Counted from the first letter of the stretch, positions 1-5,259 are shown. The stretch: DNA of 5,259 nt from Lysobacterales bacterium (GCA_029287515.1 JARFQZ010000359.1:1-5259), one strand, 5' to 3'. Program-made: numbers and translations. The notes: generated by a model not told the origin, from the letters alone.

Positions 1-2
1 GA

Positions 3-452
3 TCCTCAGGCGTCATGTTCAGTCGCCTGGACCGCCAGCGGGAACGTGAAATCGTGGCCTCGATGCTCAACGATGTGCGCATCGACAATGAACAGATTAG
101 CCAGGCCATCGACGGGAACATTATTCTCGTGGATGCGCTTAACCGGCTGTTGAATTTAGTCAATAACGTGACAGGGGACCCGCAAGTCAGGCGGGAGCTG
201 TTCCTGCATTCAGTGGTTTACACCTATTGGTATATCAGGGTCGACTTTTCGAACCTGACCATGTCTCAACTCAGTTCCGGCGGCAACCTCTTTCGGGTAA
301 GGGACAAGCAGGTCCGCGACGCCATGCTGGCCTACAAGCGGGGGCTCGAAACCCATCAACACCAGGACACCGAACTGAAGCACTATTTTCACGTGCAGGA
401 AGAAAGCCAGAAACAGGTATTCAACCTGGGCAATACCTTCTGTTTCATATAA
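3..452 (+). CDS. DUF6090-like protein, C-terminal part (5' partial)
   Basis: The reading frame is open to the left edge, so the gene probably begins outside the window. An ATG at 15 is possible but has only a weak AGG four bases upstream. The visible protein, about 145-149 residues, is soluble and helical. An arginine/glutamate-rich start (RLDRQRERE) is followed by a stretch with VVYTYWYIRVDF and then MSQLSSGGNLFRVRD. From memory, such 'xSQLKSSGxLRLI'-like segments are typical of DUF6090 proteins, which carry an N-terminal membrane helix followed by a charged cytoplasmic or periplasmic region. That helix would lie upstream of the window. The function of the family is unknown. The protein ends soon after a VFNLGNT segment, and its stop overlaps the end of the convergent kinase gene by 8 bases, so the C-terminus may be shortened. 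Coding status is likely; the family assignment is tentative. Confidence 0.6.
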   Translation, partial: SSGVMFSRLDRQREREIVASMLNDVRIDNEQISQAIDGNIILVDALNRLLNLVNNVTGDPQVRRELFLHSVVYTYWYIRVDFSNLTMSQLSSGGNLFRVRDKQVRDAMLAYKRGLETHQHQDTELKHYFHVQEESQKQVFNLGNTFCFI

Positions 453-1182
453 ACAGCTTTTCTGTATCCGGCACGGTGCGGACGATGTCGGCAACCACTT
501 GCTCCAGGCCTTCATCGGTCCTGAAATCCACCACCTCGGTGTCGATGATGAGGTACGGGAAACCGCATTTCATAATCCACGGCCGGTACAGATCATTGAG
601 ATTGGACAGATAGCTGTTCCCCGGGCTGGCCAACTCGGCCTCCTCGCCACGGCTGCGGCCAACGATTCTCGATTTCAACGCGTCAACGTCACTTTCCAGG
701 TAGATGATCAGGTCGGGCGTGGGCTTGTTGGTCATCACCAGCCTGAACAGGTCGAGGTACTTGCGGTAATCCTCGTCTGTGATGTATTCGTTGTTGTTGG
801 AGTTCTTGGTAAATATCTGGTCTTCGTAGATGCTGCGGTCCTGCGCCACGGACTGGCCCTCGCGCAACAATTCGCTCAGAACCCCAAGGTCCAGTAACCG
901 CGAGAGGAAATAGGTTTCCTGGATTTTGTAACCCCAGTACTCCGCCTCCTCCTTGATTTTCAGAAAACCGCTGCGGTCCTTGCCGCTGAGCTTCTTTCCC
1001 TTCAATCGGTCATAGGCGCTGACCGCTTCGTAGTATTTCTGCAGGTAACCGTTCTTCTTGACGTAATCGACCCGTTCAAGGAACGAAACGATTTTGCCGT
1101 TGCTTCTTTTTTCCAGCGCATTGGTGAGAGTGGATTTGCCGGCAGCGATATTACCGGCAACGGAAATGAGATAACTGTCCAA
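445..1182 (-). CDS. deoxynucleoside kinase (dAK/dGK family)
   Basis: The predicted enzyme is a cytoplasmic deoxynucleoside salvage kinase that transfers the ATP gamma-phosphate to the 5'-OH of a deoxynucleoside. The 245-residue protein has a Walker A loop GNIAAGKS at residues 10-17, an E36-R-V matching the family's catalytic Glu (EPV), Q88 in a KIQxxYFL context matching the base-contacting Gln, and a DRSIYED motif at 115-121. It also has PTPDLIIYLES at 154-164, an arginine-rich LID (R172, R176, R178, E181), and YLSNLNDLYRPWI at 191-203, which resembles the YLxxLNxxYExWI segment of bacterial deoxyadenosine kinases. The distance from E36 to Q88 is about 20 residues longer than I expect. The start is TTG at 1180-1182, preceded by AGAAGAA; there is no ATG until residue 150. 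The gene lies 20 bases behind the aldo/keto reductase gene, so they are probably co-transcribed. Substrate preference (dA, dG or broader) cannot be read from the sequence. Confidence 0.88.
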   Translation of the reverse strand: MDSYLISVAGNIAAGKSTLTNALEKRSNGKIVSFLERVDYVKKNGYLQKYYEAVSAYDRLKGKKLSGKDRSGFLKIKEEAEYWGYKIQETYFLSRLLDLGVLSELLREGQSVAQDRSIYEDQIFTKNSNNNEYITDEDYRKYLDLFRLVMTNKPTPDLIIYLESDVDALKSRIVGRSRGEEAELASPGNSYLSNLNDLYRPWIMKCGFPYLIIDTEVVDFRTDEGLEQVVADIVRTVPDTEKLFI

Positions 1183-1202
1183 GAGATTTCTTCTGCTAAT
1201 GT

Positions 1203-2102
1203 TTAAAGGTTGTTCAGGTATTGCACGATACGCTGCCGGGTTTTCTCATCCGGCAATCTGCCAAAACCCGCACCGATATTGTCGATGGCATGTTTGGGGT
1301 TTGCTGTTTCGGTGAGCACACAGGTAACCGCCGGGTGCGACAGTATGAATTTGAGTGAGAATTGCGCCCAGCTCTCACAATCGAATTCCGCTGCCCATTC
1401 GGGCAAATCGTGTCCGCGCACGCGCTTGAAAAATTCACCGTTGATGAAGGGCCGGTTGATCGTAACCGCTACACCCTTGTCCAGCGCCATTGGCAACACC
1501 TGTTGATCTGCGGCGGTTTCCAGCGGCGAATAATTGACCTGGAGGAAATCAACCGTGCCGGTCTCCATCATGTCCATCATGGTCCCATAGAATTTTTCAT
1601 GGTGCCTGGCCACGCCGATGTACCTGGTCAGCCCTTCTTCCCTCCATTTTCGGAACATGTCCCAGTTCGGCTCGGCAAATTCGGGATAGGAGTGCACCAG
1701 GTCAAGCTGGTCTTTACCCGTCGCCTCGAGCAGGCGCTGAATGTTTTCCGTCATCTGCGACTCGTCATCACCGGTGAAGTAAGTTCCAAGGAACAGGTCA
1801 TTGCCGATACCCAGCGACCCGGCCACATTGGCGACAACAAACCGGCTGTCTCCCGAACAATCAACATAGGCTCCGCCCTGCTCATGAAACAGCTTGATCA
1901 GCGCAGTCGATCCCGGGACATCACCCTGTCGAAAGGCATTGGAGTTTCCCAGGCCGATAACGGGCAGTGAATCATCAGTGCCGGGAATCGGCCGACGAGG
2001 CAGTTTTTGCTGTGCCAGCAGAGCTGCAGACCACGTAACGGGAAGAGTAAACAGCGATGCCATCGCTGCAGTATTCCTGATAAATGAACGACGGTTTGTC
2101 AT
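1203..2102 (-). CDS. Tat-signal aldo/keto reductase homologue, degenerate active site
   Basis: This is a 299-residue protein of the aldo/keto reductase (TIM barrel, NADPH-dependent) superfamily. It begins with a twin-arginine signal: NRRSFIRN at residues 3-10, a hydrophobic segment to about 29, and an Ala-Gln cleavage region near 30. Export by Tat in folded form is expected. Family landmarks are LPVIGLG (46-52), LDLVHSYPE (133-141), RYIGVARHH (160-168), VDFLQVNYSPLE (184-195), GVAVTINRPF (210-219) and SWAQFSLKFILSHPAVTCV near the C-terminus. Of the catalytic tetrad only D81 is evident. The expected Tyr falls at S86, the Lys at Y108 and the His at Y139, though H137 is close by. Oxidoreductase activity is therefore doubtful; it may bind a ligand or cofactor, or use other chemistry. 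The ATG start is supported by the Tat signal and by AGGGA about 12 bases upstream. It is the first gene of a likely two-gene operon with the kinase. Confidence 0.88.
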   Translation of the reverse strand: MTNRRSFIRNTAAMASLFTLPVTWSAALLAQQKLPRRPIPGTDDSLPVIGLGNSNAFRQGDVPGSTALIKLFHEQGGAYVDCSGDSRFVVANVAGSLGIGNDLFLGTYFTGDDESQMTENIQRLLEATGKDQLDLVHSYPEFAEPNWDMFRKWREEGLTRYIGVARHHEKFYGTMMDMMETGTVDFLQVNYSPLETAADQQVLPMALDKGVAVTINRPFINGEFFKRVRGHDLPEWAAEFDCESWAQFSLKFILSHPAVTCVLTETANPKHAIDNIGAGFGRLPDEKTRQRIVQYLNNL

Positions 2103-2271
2103 GGTTTTGGTATTTCCCTGTTGTATTGGCTAGTCTTGCAGATCGGCGTATTCCTTGACCGCATATTTAAAAGGCTGATGCCGACCAGTGCAAAGGTTTT
2201 GTGCAAAAGCGGAAACATGGACTGCGTGCTAGTCTGTTATTGCTTTCAACAAACCACGGGAGAAATGACCT
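2103..2271. other. divergent intergenic region
   Basis: This 169-base region separates the minus-strand reductase/kinase operon from the plus-strand hydrolase and should hold promoters for both. It contains two GTGCAAA direct repeats 13 bases apart (2188-2194 and 2201-2207) and two copies of GCTAGTCT (2129-2136 and 2228-2235). It also contains a possible minus-strand promoter, listed separately. For the plus strand I see only weak candidates: GAAACA (2212-2217), a 17-base spacer and TGTTAT (2235-2240). Reading frames that cross the region lack coding features and I treat them as chance. Confidence 0.6.
2165..2193 (-). promoter_or_regulatory. possible sigma-70 promoter for the reductase/kinase operon
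   Basis: On the minus strand TTGCAC (2193-2188) and TTAAAT (2170-2165) are separated by exactly 17 bases, giving a partial match to TTGACA/TATAAT (3 of 6 and 4 of 6). Transcription would start near 2158, leaving a leader of about 55 bases before the reductase ATG. One of the two GTGCAAA repeats overlaps the -35 element. The match is modest and the assignment is by eye. Confidence 0.3.
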
Positions 2272-2274
2272 TTG
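2258..2274 (+). promoter_or_regulatory. ribosome binding site supporting the TTG start of the hydrolase
   Basis: GGGAGA at 2258-2263 lies 8 bases before TTG at 2272-2274. The TTG opens a frame that begins directly with a signal peptide (MRLLTWILVLALA). A nearby ATG at 2265 is in another frame. This favours TTG as the true start. Confidence 0.7.
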
Positions 2275-3291
2275 CGCCTGCTTACCTGGATTCTCGTACT
2301 GGCCCTGGCCTGCACTCCCGCAGTGGCGGACTCACCGCAGCAATTGGCATCCATCGGCGACCTGAAACTCTCCTCCGGCGATACCTTGCTGGACGCCCGG
2401 GTGGGCTTTCGTACCGCCGGAACCCTTAACCCGGACAAATCGAATGTCATCGTTTTCCTGACCTGGTTCACGGGCACCACCGGCAGCCTGGTCAAATGGG
2501 AGAAGATCGGCCCCGGCAAACTGGCCGATAGCGACCGATTTTACGTCATCGCCATCGACGCCCTGGGTAACGGCGTGTCTTCGTCACCTTCCAACAGCCC
2601 GCAGCAGTCGGGAAAACAGTTCCCCAGCATTTCCATCGCGGACATGGTGAATTCACAATACGCTTTGTTGACCCAACACCTCGGGATCAGCCGTGCACAT
2701 GCCGTCATGGGCATATCGATGGGTGGCATGCAGACGTTTCGATGGATGGGGCAATATCCCGGCTTCATGAATAAAGCGATCGCCATAGACGGATCACCCG
2801 CACCCACATCCTATGACCTGCTGCAGTGGCGGACCCACGAGACAGCGATCCTGATGATGCAGGAAGCGGGCATCGGGAACCCGGACATCATGAAGTTCAC
2901 CTCCACACTGAGCCTGCTGACTTTGTGGACACCCGGGTACTTTGTCGAAAAAATCACTCCGGATGCATTGCCGGAATTCATCGCCGACTCCACCCAGGAT
3001 TCCGGGGAAGGAAACGCGAACGATTACCTGGCGCAACTCCGGGCGATGATCAGCCACGACGTTTACGCCGCCAACTACGATGATGAAAAGTCCTATTTGG
3101 AAAGGGTACAGGCTGACTTGCTGGTGATCGGCACCACCGACGACCACATGGTTAACCAAACGCCAGGCAAGAAACTGAGCCGGTCACTCAACGAGGATCA
3201 CGTTGCCCTGGAGAGCAACTGCGGGCACCTGGGTTCCAGTTGCGAAAGTGACCGGGTAACTACAACCGTGCATGAGTTTCTTGGTCAATAA
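2272..3291 (+). CDS. exported alpha/beta hydrolase, MetX (homoserine acetyltransferase)-like
   Basis: This 339-residue protein has the alpha/beta-hydrolase fold as arranged in homoserine O-acetyltransferases. An N-terminal signal peptide spans about residues 1-19, with a likely signal peptidase I site at AVA|D. C14 after LALA is a poor lipobox because of Leu at -2. Fold landmarks are LDARVGFRTAGTLN (40-53), IDALGNGVSSSPSNS (95-109) and the nucleophile elbow GISMGG with S149. The acid is D291 in GTTDDHMVN and the base is H319 in NCGHLGSSCE, so the Ser-Asp-His triad is complete. Biosynthetic MetX is cytoplasmic and has a different oxyanion/substrate segment, so this exported form is more likely an esterase or acyltransferase acting in the periplasm on an unknown substrate. 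I would not call it metX. It is transcribed alone, divergently from the reductase operon. The start is TTG with a good upstream ribosome binding site. Confidence 0.88.
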   Translation: MRLLTWILVLALACTPAVADSPQQLASIGDLKLSSGDTLLDARVGFRTAGTLNPDKSNVIVFLTWFTGTTGSLVKWEKIGPGKLADSDRFYVIAIDALGNGVSSSPSNSPQQSGKQFPSISIADMVNSQYALLTQHLGISRAHAVMGISMGGMQTFRWMGQYPGFMNKAIAIDGSPAPTSYDLLQWRTHETAILMMQEAGIGNPDIMKFTSTLSLLTLWTPGYFVEKITPDALPEFIADSTQDSGEGNANDYLAQLRAMISHDVYAANYDDEKSYLERVQADLLVIGTTDDHMVNQTPGKKLSRSLNEDHVALESNCGHLGSSCESDRVTTTVHEFLGQ

Positions 3292-3304
3292 AGATGACCT
3301 TTTT
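3283..3304 (+). terminator. possible rho-independent terminator after the hydrolase
   Basis: A five-base-pair stem, GGTCA (3283-3287) with TGACC (3295-3299), encloses a seven-base loop and is followed directly by TTTTT (3300-3304). It overlaps the hydrolase stop codon (3289-3291). The stem is short, so termination may be weak, but placement and U-tract fit. Confidence 0.4.
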
Positions 3305-3350
3305 AATGGCCACTGCATCCAATATGAGGAAAATAGGATCATCAAGGGTA

Positions 3351-3361
3351 TAAGTCACTTA
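3351..3361. repeat. perfect 11-base palindrome upstream of the sigma cassette
   Basis: TAAGT-C-ACTTA is a perfect inverted repeat with a one-base centre, 14 bases before the first ATG of the DUF6249-like gene. It overlaps a -10-like TATAAG (3349-3354), which has no recognisable -35 partner. A regulator bound here could block transcription of the cassette. A related AAGT/ACTT palindrome lies before the cupin gene at 4806-4818. Its role as an operator is inferred. Confidence 0.3.
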
Positions 3362-3375
3362 CTTTACGGGAGTTA

Positions 3376-3813
3376 ATGATGGACCACATTGGATTAGGCG
3401 CCGGACTGGCAGCCCTTGCATTCTGGGGTTTTGTTGCAGCCGTTTCAGTAGCGGGGATCTGGGACGGAGTCCGCAAGCGCGAGGCGCAGCACGAAACGCT
3501 GAGGCGCCTGGCGGAAAGCGGCCAGCCCATTGACAAGGAAGTCATGGACAAGCTGCTGATGCTGAACAGCGGCCGCTACAAGCGCTACGACGTCGACTTC
3601 AAGGTCACGGCCTTGTGGATCTTGCCGGTAGCGGTCGGGCTGGCCGTCATGGCGCTGGTTCTGGGCATGCACGTACCCGACGCCAAAATGCCGATCCTCG
3701 GAGCCTCTGCATTGCTGGCATGCCTTGGACTGGGATTTCTGCTGGCCTCTTCAATCGCGAAACGCTGGAACACGGGAGACGACGATTCGGATCGCGACCA
3801 GTTAATGGGCTGA
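3376..3813 (+). CDS. DUF6249-like membrane protein
   Basis: This is a 145-residue integral membrane protein of unknown function. Hydrophobic segments lie at about residues 5-28, 78-98 and 106-127. Between the first and second is a charged cytoplasmic-type loop, KREAQHETLRRLAESGQPI at 34-52, followed by DKEVMDKLL. From memory this 'HETIRxMxExGQPIPxELL' pattern marks DUF6249 proteins, which in Gammaproteobacteria often sit beside an ECF sigma factor. The tail ends in an acidic run (GDDDSDRD, 134-141). Two ATGs stand in tandem. CGGGAG at 3367-3372 is only 3 bases from the first and 6 from the second (3379), so the second may be used. The sigma factor gene follows with almost no gap, implying co-transcription and translational coupling. 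A role in sensing or controlling the sigma factor is inferred from position only. Confidence 0.82.
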   Translation: MMDHIGLGAGLAALAFWGFVAAVSVAGIWDGVRKREAQHETLRRLAESGQPIDKEVMDKLLMLNSGRYKRYDVDFKVTALWILPVAVGLAVMALVLGMHVPDAKMPILGASALLACLGLGFLLASSIAKRWNTGDDDSDRDQLMG

Positions 3814-3818
3814 ATGTT

Positions 3819-4391
3819 GTGCAACAAGCACACAACTATTATGCCGATTGCCCCGAGGAGTTGATCGTCGGCCTGGCGCGCACCGGCGACCGCAAGGCTT
3901 TTGAAGACCTGGTGCGGCGGCGGCAGGCCTGGCTGCGAAACCTGATGCGGAGACTCTGCAGCGACGCCACGCTGGCGGACGATCTCGCCCAGCAGGTATT
4001 CCTCAAGGCCTGGATGAAAATCCGGATGCTCAAACAACCCAAAGCCTTCGGCGCCTGGTTGAAACGCATGGCAGTCAACGTCTGGCTGCACTACCTGCGC
4101 AAAAACGATGCCCTGGGCAAAGCTGATGAGTTGCAAGCGTTTGATTCCGTCAGTCACGTGTCAACCAGCCTGGGCATGGACCTGGACGCCGCGCTGGTCA
4201 CGCTACCTCCTTCGGTCAGGCTATGCGTTGTGCTTTCCTATCAGGAAGGAATGAGTCACGGGGAAATCGCAAGGATCACCGGATTTCCGCTGGGTACGAT
4301 TAAATCCCACATACGCCGAGGATCCCAACGATTGCAGGAACTACTGTCTGCCTACGCAGACCAGGTAGCACGGAGAAACCATGATGGCTGA
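3819..4391 (+). CDS. ECF-type RNA polymerase sigma factor (sigma-70 family)
   Basis: The product directs RNA polymerase to an unknown set of promoters. With the GTG start at 3819 it is 190 residues, normal for an extracytoplasmic-function sigma factor. Region 2 covers about residues 27-95 and contains DDLAQQVFLKAW (54-65), the core-binding helix signature, followed by FGAWLKRMAVNVWLHYLRK (77-95). Region 4 covers about 121-176: LPPSVRLCVVLSYQEG (129-144), then the helix-turn-helix HGEIARITGFPLGTIKSHIRRG (147-168). Region 3 is absent, as expected for ECF factors. The open frame continues upstream into the DUF6249-like gene, but that part has no sigma features and no nearby in-frame ATG. GTG at 3819, five bases after the preceding stop, is therefore the best start, though its ribosome site (GGG at 3807-3809) is weak. 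CTG at 3810 is an alternative. The gene overlaps the start of the next gene, so all three are probably one transcript. Confidence 0.92.
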   Translation: MQQAHNYYADCPEELIVGLARTGDRKAFEDLVRRRQAWLRNLMRRLCSDATLADDLAQQVFLKAWMKIRMLKQPKAFGAWLKRMAVNVWLHYLRKNDALGKADELQAFDSVSHVSTSLGMDLDAALVTLPPSVRLCVVLSYQEGMSHGEIARITGFPLGTIKSHIRRGSQRLQELLSAYADQVARRNHDG

Positions 4392-4746
4392 TTATCATGA
4401 CCCGATCCTCAAGGAGCTGTTCGCCGAACCGTTAATGGAACCGGCTGACGACACTTTTGTGGACGAAGTGATGACGCAAACCCGCAGCCGGATGTTCTGG
4501 TTATTGGCCAGCCTGGCAACGGTTGCACTTTTGCTGGTGCTTACGGCCTGGGTATTCTCTGGACCGGTTTTGCAATTTACAAAATTGCTCACTGAAGCAC
4601 TAACCACTTCGCTGTTCGATGTCGGTGACGGTTGGCTCGCCTGGATACTGTTACCTGTAAACAGCGTCGCGGGCTTGCTGGTGATCAGCGCGAAGATAGC
4701 CCGCATGACCTGGAAACGGATTTTTGGGTTTAAAACTCTGTTCTAG
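4381..4746 (+). CDS. small two-helix membrane protein, candidate anti-sigma factor
   Basis: I do not recognise a named family. The 121-residue protein has a cytoplasmic-type acidic N-terminus (about 1-37) with a short PADDTFVDEVMTQTRSR segment at 21-37. A membrane helix at about 38-60 is followed by a loop rich in Thr/Leu (62-84), a second membrane helix at about 85-104 and a basic tail. The gene overlaps the sigma factor gene (11 bases from the first ATG, 8 from the second at 4384). GGAG at 4372-4375 suits either ATG. A membrane protein translationally coupled just after an ECF factor is the classic place for its anti-sigma factor. However, there is no HxxxCxxC zinc motif and the cytoplasmic part is much shorter than usual. 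Either it holds the sigma factor by a different short helix, or it is simply an accessory protein of the cassette. Function is inferred from context. Confidence 0.75.
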   Translation: MMADYHDPILKELFAEPLMEPADDTFVDEVMTQTRSRMFWLLASLATVALLLVLTAWVFSGPVLQFTKLLTEALTTSLFDVGDGWLAWILLPVNSVAGLLVISAKIARMTWKRIFGFKTLF

Positions 4747-4805
4747 ATAAAATCAATCATGAACTCTGATTCCTTGAGCAGGAACGGGAAATCTGGTCTA
4801 AGCTT

Positions 4806-4818
4806 AAGTGAATCACTT
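4806..4818. repeat. 13-base palindrome upstream of the cupin gene
   Basis: AAGTGA-A-TCACTT is a perfect inverted repeat with six-base arms, 12 bases before the ATG at 4831. It partly overlaps a second palindrome, TAAGCTTA (4799-4806). The outer half-sites AAGT/ACTT match those of the palindrome at 3351-3361, although the spacing differs. If the protein starts at 4831 or later this could be an operator; if it starts at 4759 the repeat is inside the coding region. Confidence 0.3.
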
Positions 4819-4830
4819 GTGAAGCCTTTC

Positions 4831-5259
4831 ATGGATATTTCCAAACGCAAGACATTAACTGCGGCTGTGCTGGCCGCCAGTCAATTCATATTGCCCTTGC
4901 CTCTGGCTGCGAGTGGAAAATCCAGCCCCACCATTACGAGACAGAAAATGGATATCGACCGATTTGTTGAAGACTGCATCAATGCGAACAAAGACACCGA
5001 CCCGCAGGCCGCTGTGAAAGAAGTGCTTGCCAGGGCTGTTTACAAGCCTTCGCAAGCACTGGCTGCAATCGGCGAGCCCGATCGGGCCGGCCTCAGGGTG
5101 CTGTTGCGTTCTGAAGCTCTGACTATTTTTTGTGCCACCTGGACGCCGCAGATGAACCTGATGCCACACAACCACCTGATGTGGGCGAATATAGGCATCT
5201 ACACGGGCCGCGAAGACAACATTTTCTGGCGCAGATCATCCGAGGGGATACGGGCGTAC
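4831..5259 (+). CDS. cysteine dioxygenase-like cupin, signal-like N-terminus (3' partial)
   Basis: The frame runs off the right edge; 143 residues are visible from the ATG at 4831. The core resembles the double-stranded beta-helix, metal-dependent enzymes related to cysteine dioxygenase. MDIDRFVEDCINANKD (40-55) and EVLARAVYKP (64-73) precede the metal motif PHNHLMWANIGIYTGREDN (112-130), where H113 and H115 would bind iron; a third His is expected beyond the window. Such enzymes oxidise small thiols, but substrate here is unknown. Usual members, as I recall, begin near residue 40, and an ATG exists there (4948) with GAG 7 bases upstream. The upstream frame nevertheless stays open for 63 codons back to ATG 4759. 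It encodes SKRKTLTAAVLAASQFILP followed by LPLAASG, which resembles a degenerate Tat (KR) or Sec signal. I chose 4831 for this reason; 4759 and 4948 remain possible. The gene follows the small membrane protein on the same strand, perhaps in the same operon. Confidence 0.75.
   Translation, partial: MDISKRKTLTAAVLAASQFILPLPLAASGKSSPTITRQKMDIDRFVEDCINANKDTDPQAAVKEVLARAVYKPSQALAAIGEPDRAGLRVLLRSEALTIFCATWTPQMNLMPHNHLMWANIGIYTGREDNIFWRRSSEGIRAY

Noticed and set aside
1362..1970. Plus-strand open frame (202 codons) inside the reductase region
   Set aside because: It is fully antisense to the Tat-type reductase homologue, with no recognisable motif and no convincing ribosome binding site.
2211..2238. 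ECF-like promoter GGAAAC with TCTGTT 16 bases later before the hydrolase
   Set aside because: The elements match ECF consensus only loosely, and no second copy with the same elements was found before the sigma cassette.
2121..2429. Plus-strand open frame across the divergent intergenic region
   Set aside because: It overlaps the hydrolase signal peptide in another frame and has low-complexity, family-free translation. The hydrolase frame with its TTG and ribosome site explains the region.
2272..3291. Naming the hydrolase metX, methionine biosynthesis
   Set aside because: A signal peptide and the absence of any methionine gene nearby argue against the biosynthetic cytoplasmic enzyme.
3615..3818. 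Upstream extension of the sigma factor frame to an ATG at 3615
   Set aside because: The extension lies inside the DUF6249-like gene in another frame and encodes nothing sigma-like. The resulting 258 residues would be too long for an ECF factor.
3585..4157. Long minus-strand open frame (190 codons) across the sigma factor gene
   Set aside because: It is antisense to the DUF6249-like and sigma factor genes, which have clear family motifs. Its translation shows no domain, membrane or signal feature, and the frame follows from the codon bias of the real genes.
4751..4771. Hairpin AATCA/TGATT after the small membrane protein gene
   Set aside because: The stem is five A/T-rich pairs with an eleven-base loop and no following T-tract, so it is not a credible terminator.
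4781..4801. ECF-like promoter GGAAC (4781) with GTCTAA (4796) before the cupin gene
   Set aside because: The spacer is only about 10 bases, against the usual 16-17 for ECF promoters.

Overview
The window looks like an ordinary chromosomal stretch of a Gammaproteobacterium, perhaps a marine or environmental lineage. That placement is an inference from gene content: an exported MetX-like hydrolase, a DUF6249-type membrane protein beside an ECF sigma factor, and a Tat-exported aldo/keto reductase homologue. Composition is moderately GC-rich and I see no abrupt change. I found no tRNA, rRNA, CRISPR array, insertion sequence or phage gene. The window is densely coding, and no gene-free stretch exceeds 170 bases.

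Left part (1-2102): a plus-strand gene enters from the left edge. It looks like the C-terminal part of a membrane-anchored DUF6090-like protein. It ends tail-to-tail, overlapping by 8 bases, with a minus-strand deoxynucleoside kinase (445-1182, TTG start). The kinase lies 20 bases downstream of a Tat-signal aldo/keto reductase homologue (1203-2102), so the two probably form one minus-strand operon. The reductase homologue keeps the C-terminal family signature but appears to have lost three of the four catalytic tetrad residues.

Middle (2103-3304): a 169-base divergent intergenic region separates that operon from an exported alpha/beta hydrolase of the homoserine O-acetyltransferase (MetX) fold (2272-3291, TTG start, intact Ser-Asp-His triad). 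A small terminator-like hairpin with a U-tract sits on its stop codon.

Right part (3305-5259): a compact cassette of a DUF6249-like membrane protein, an ECF-type sigma-70 factor and a small two-helix membrane protein without a zinc anti-sigma motif. The genes are 5 bases apart or overlapping, which suggests one regulatory unit in which membrane proteins may control the sigma factor. Next comes a cupin of the cysteine-dioxygenase-like type, cut by the right edge. It has an unexpected signal-like N-terminal extension and an uncertain start. Short AAGT/ACTT palindromes lie just upstream of both the sigma cassette and the cupin gene and could be shared operator sites.

The most interesting points are the catalytically degenerate Tat-exported reductase homologue, the sigma factor cassette with a candidate non-zinc anti-sigma protein, the apparently exported cupin, and the insertion in the kinase. 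I see no clear evidence of a wholly new system.
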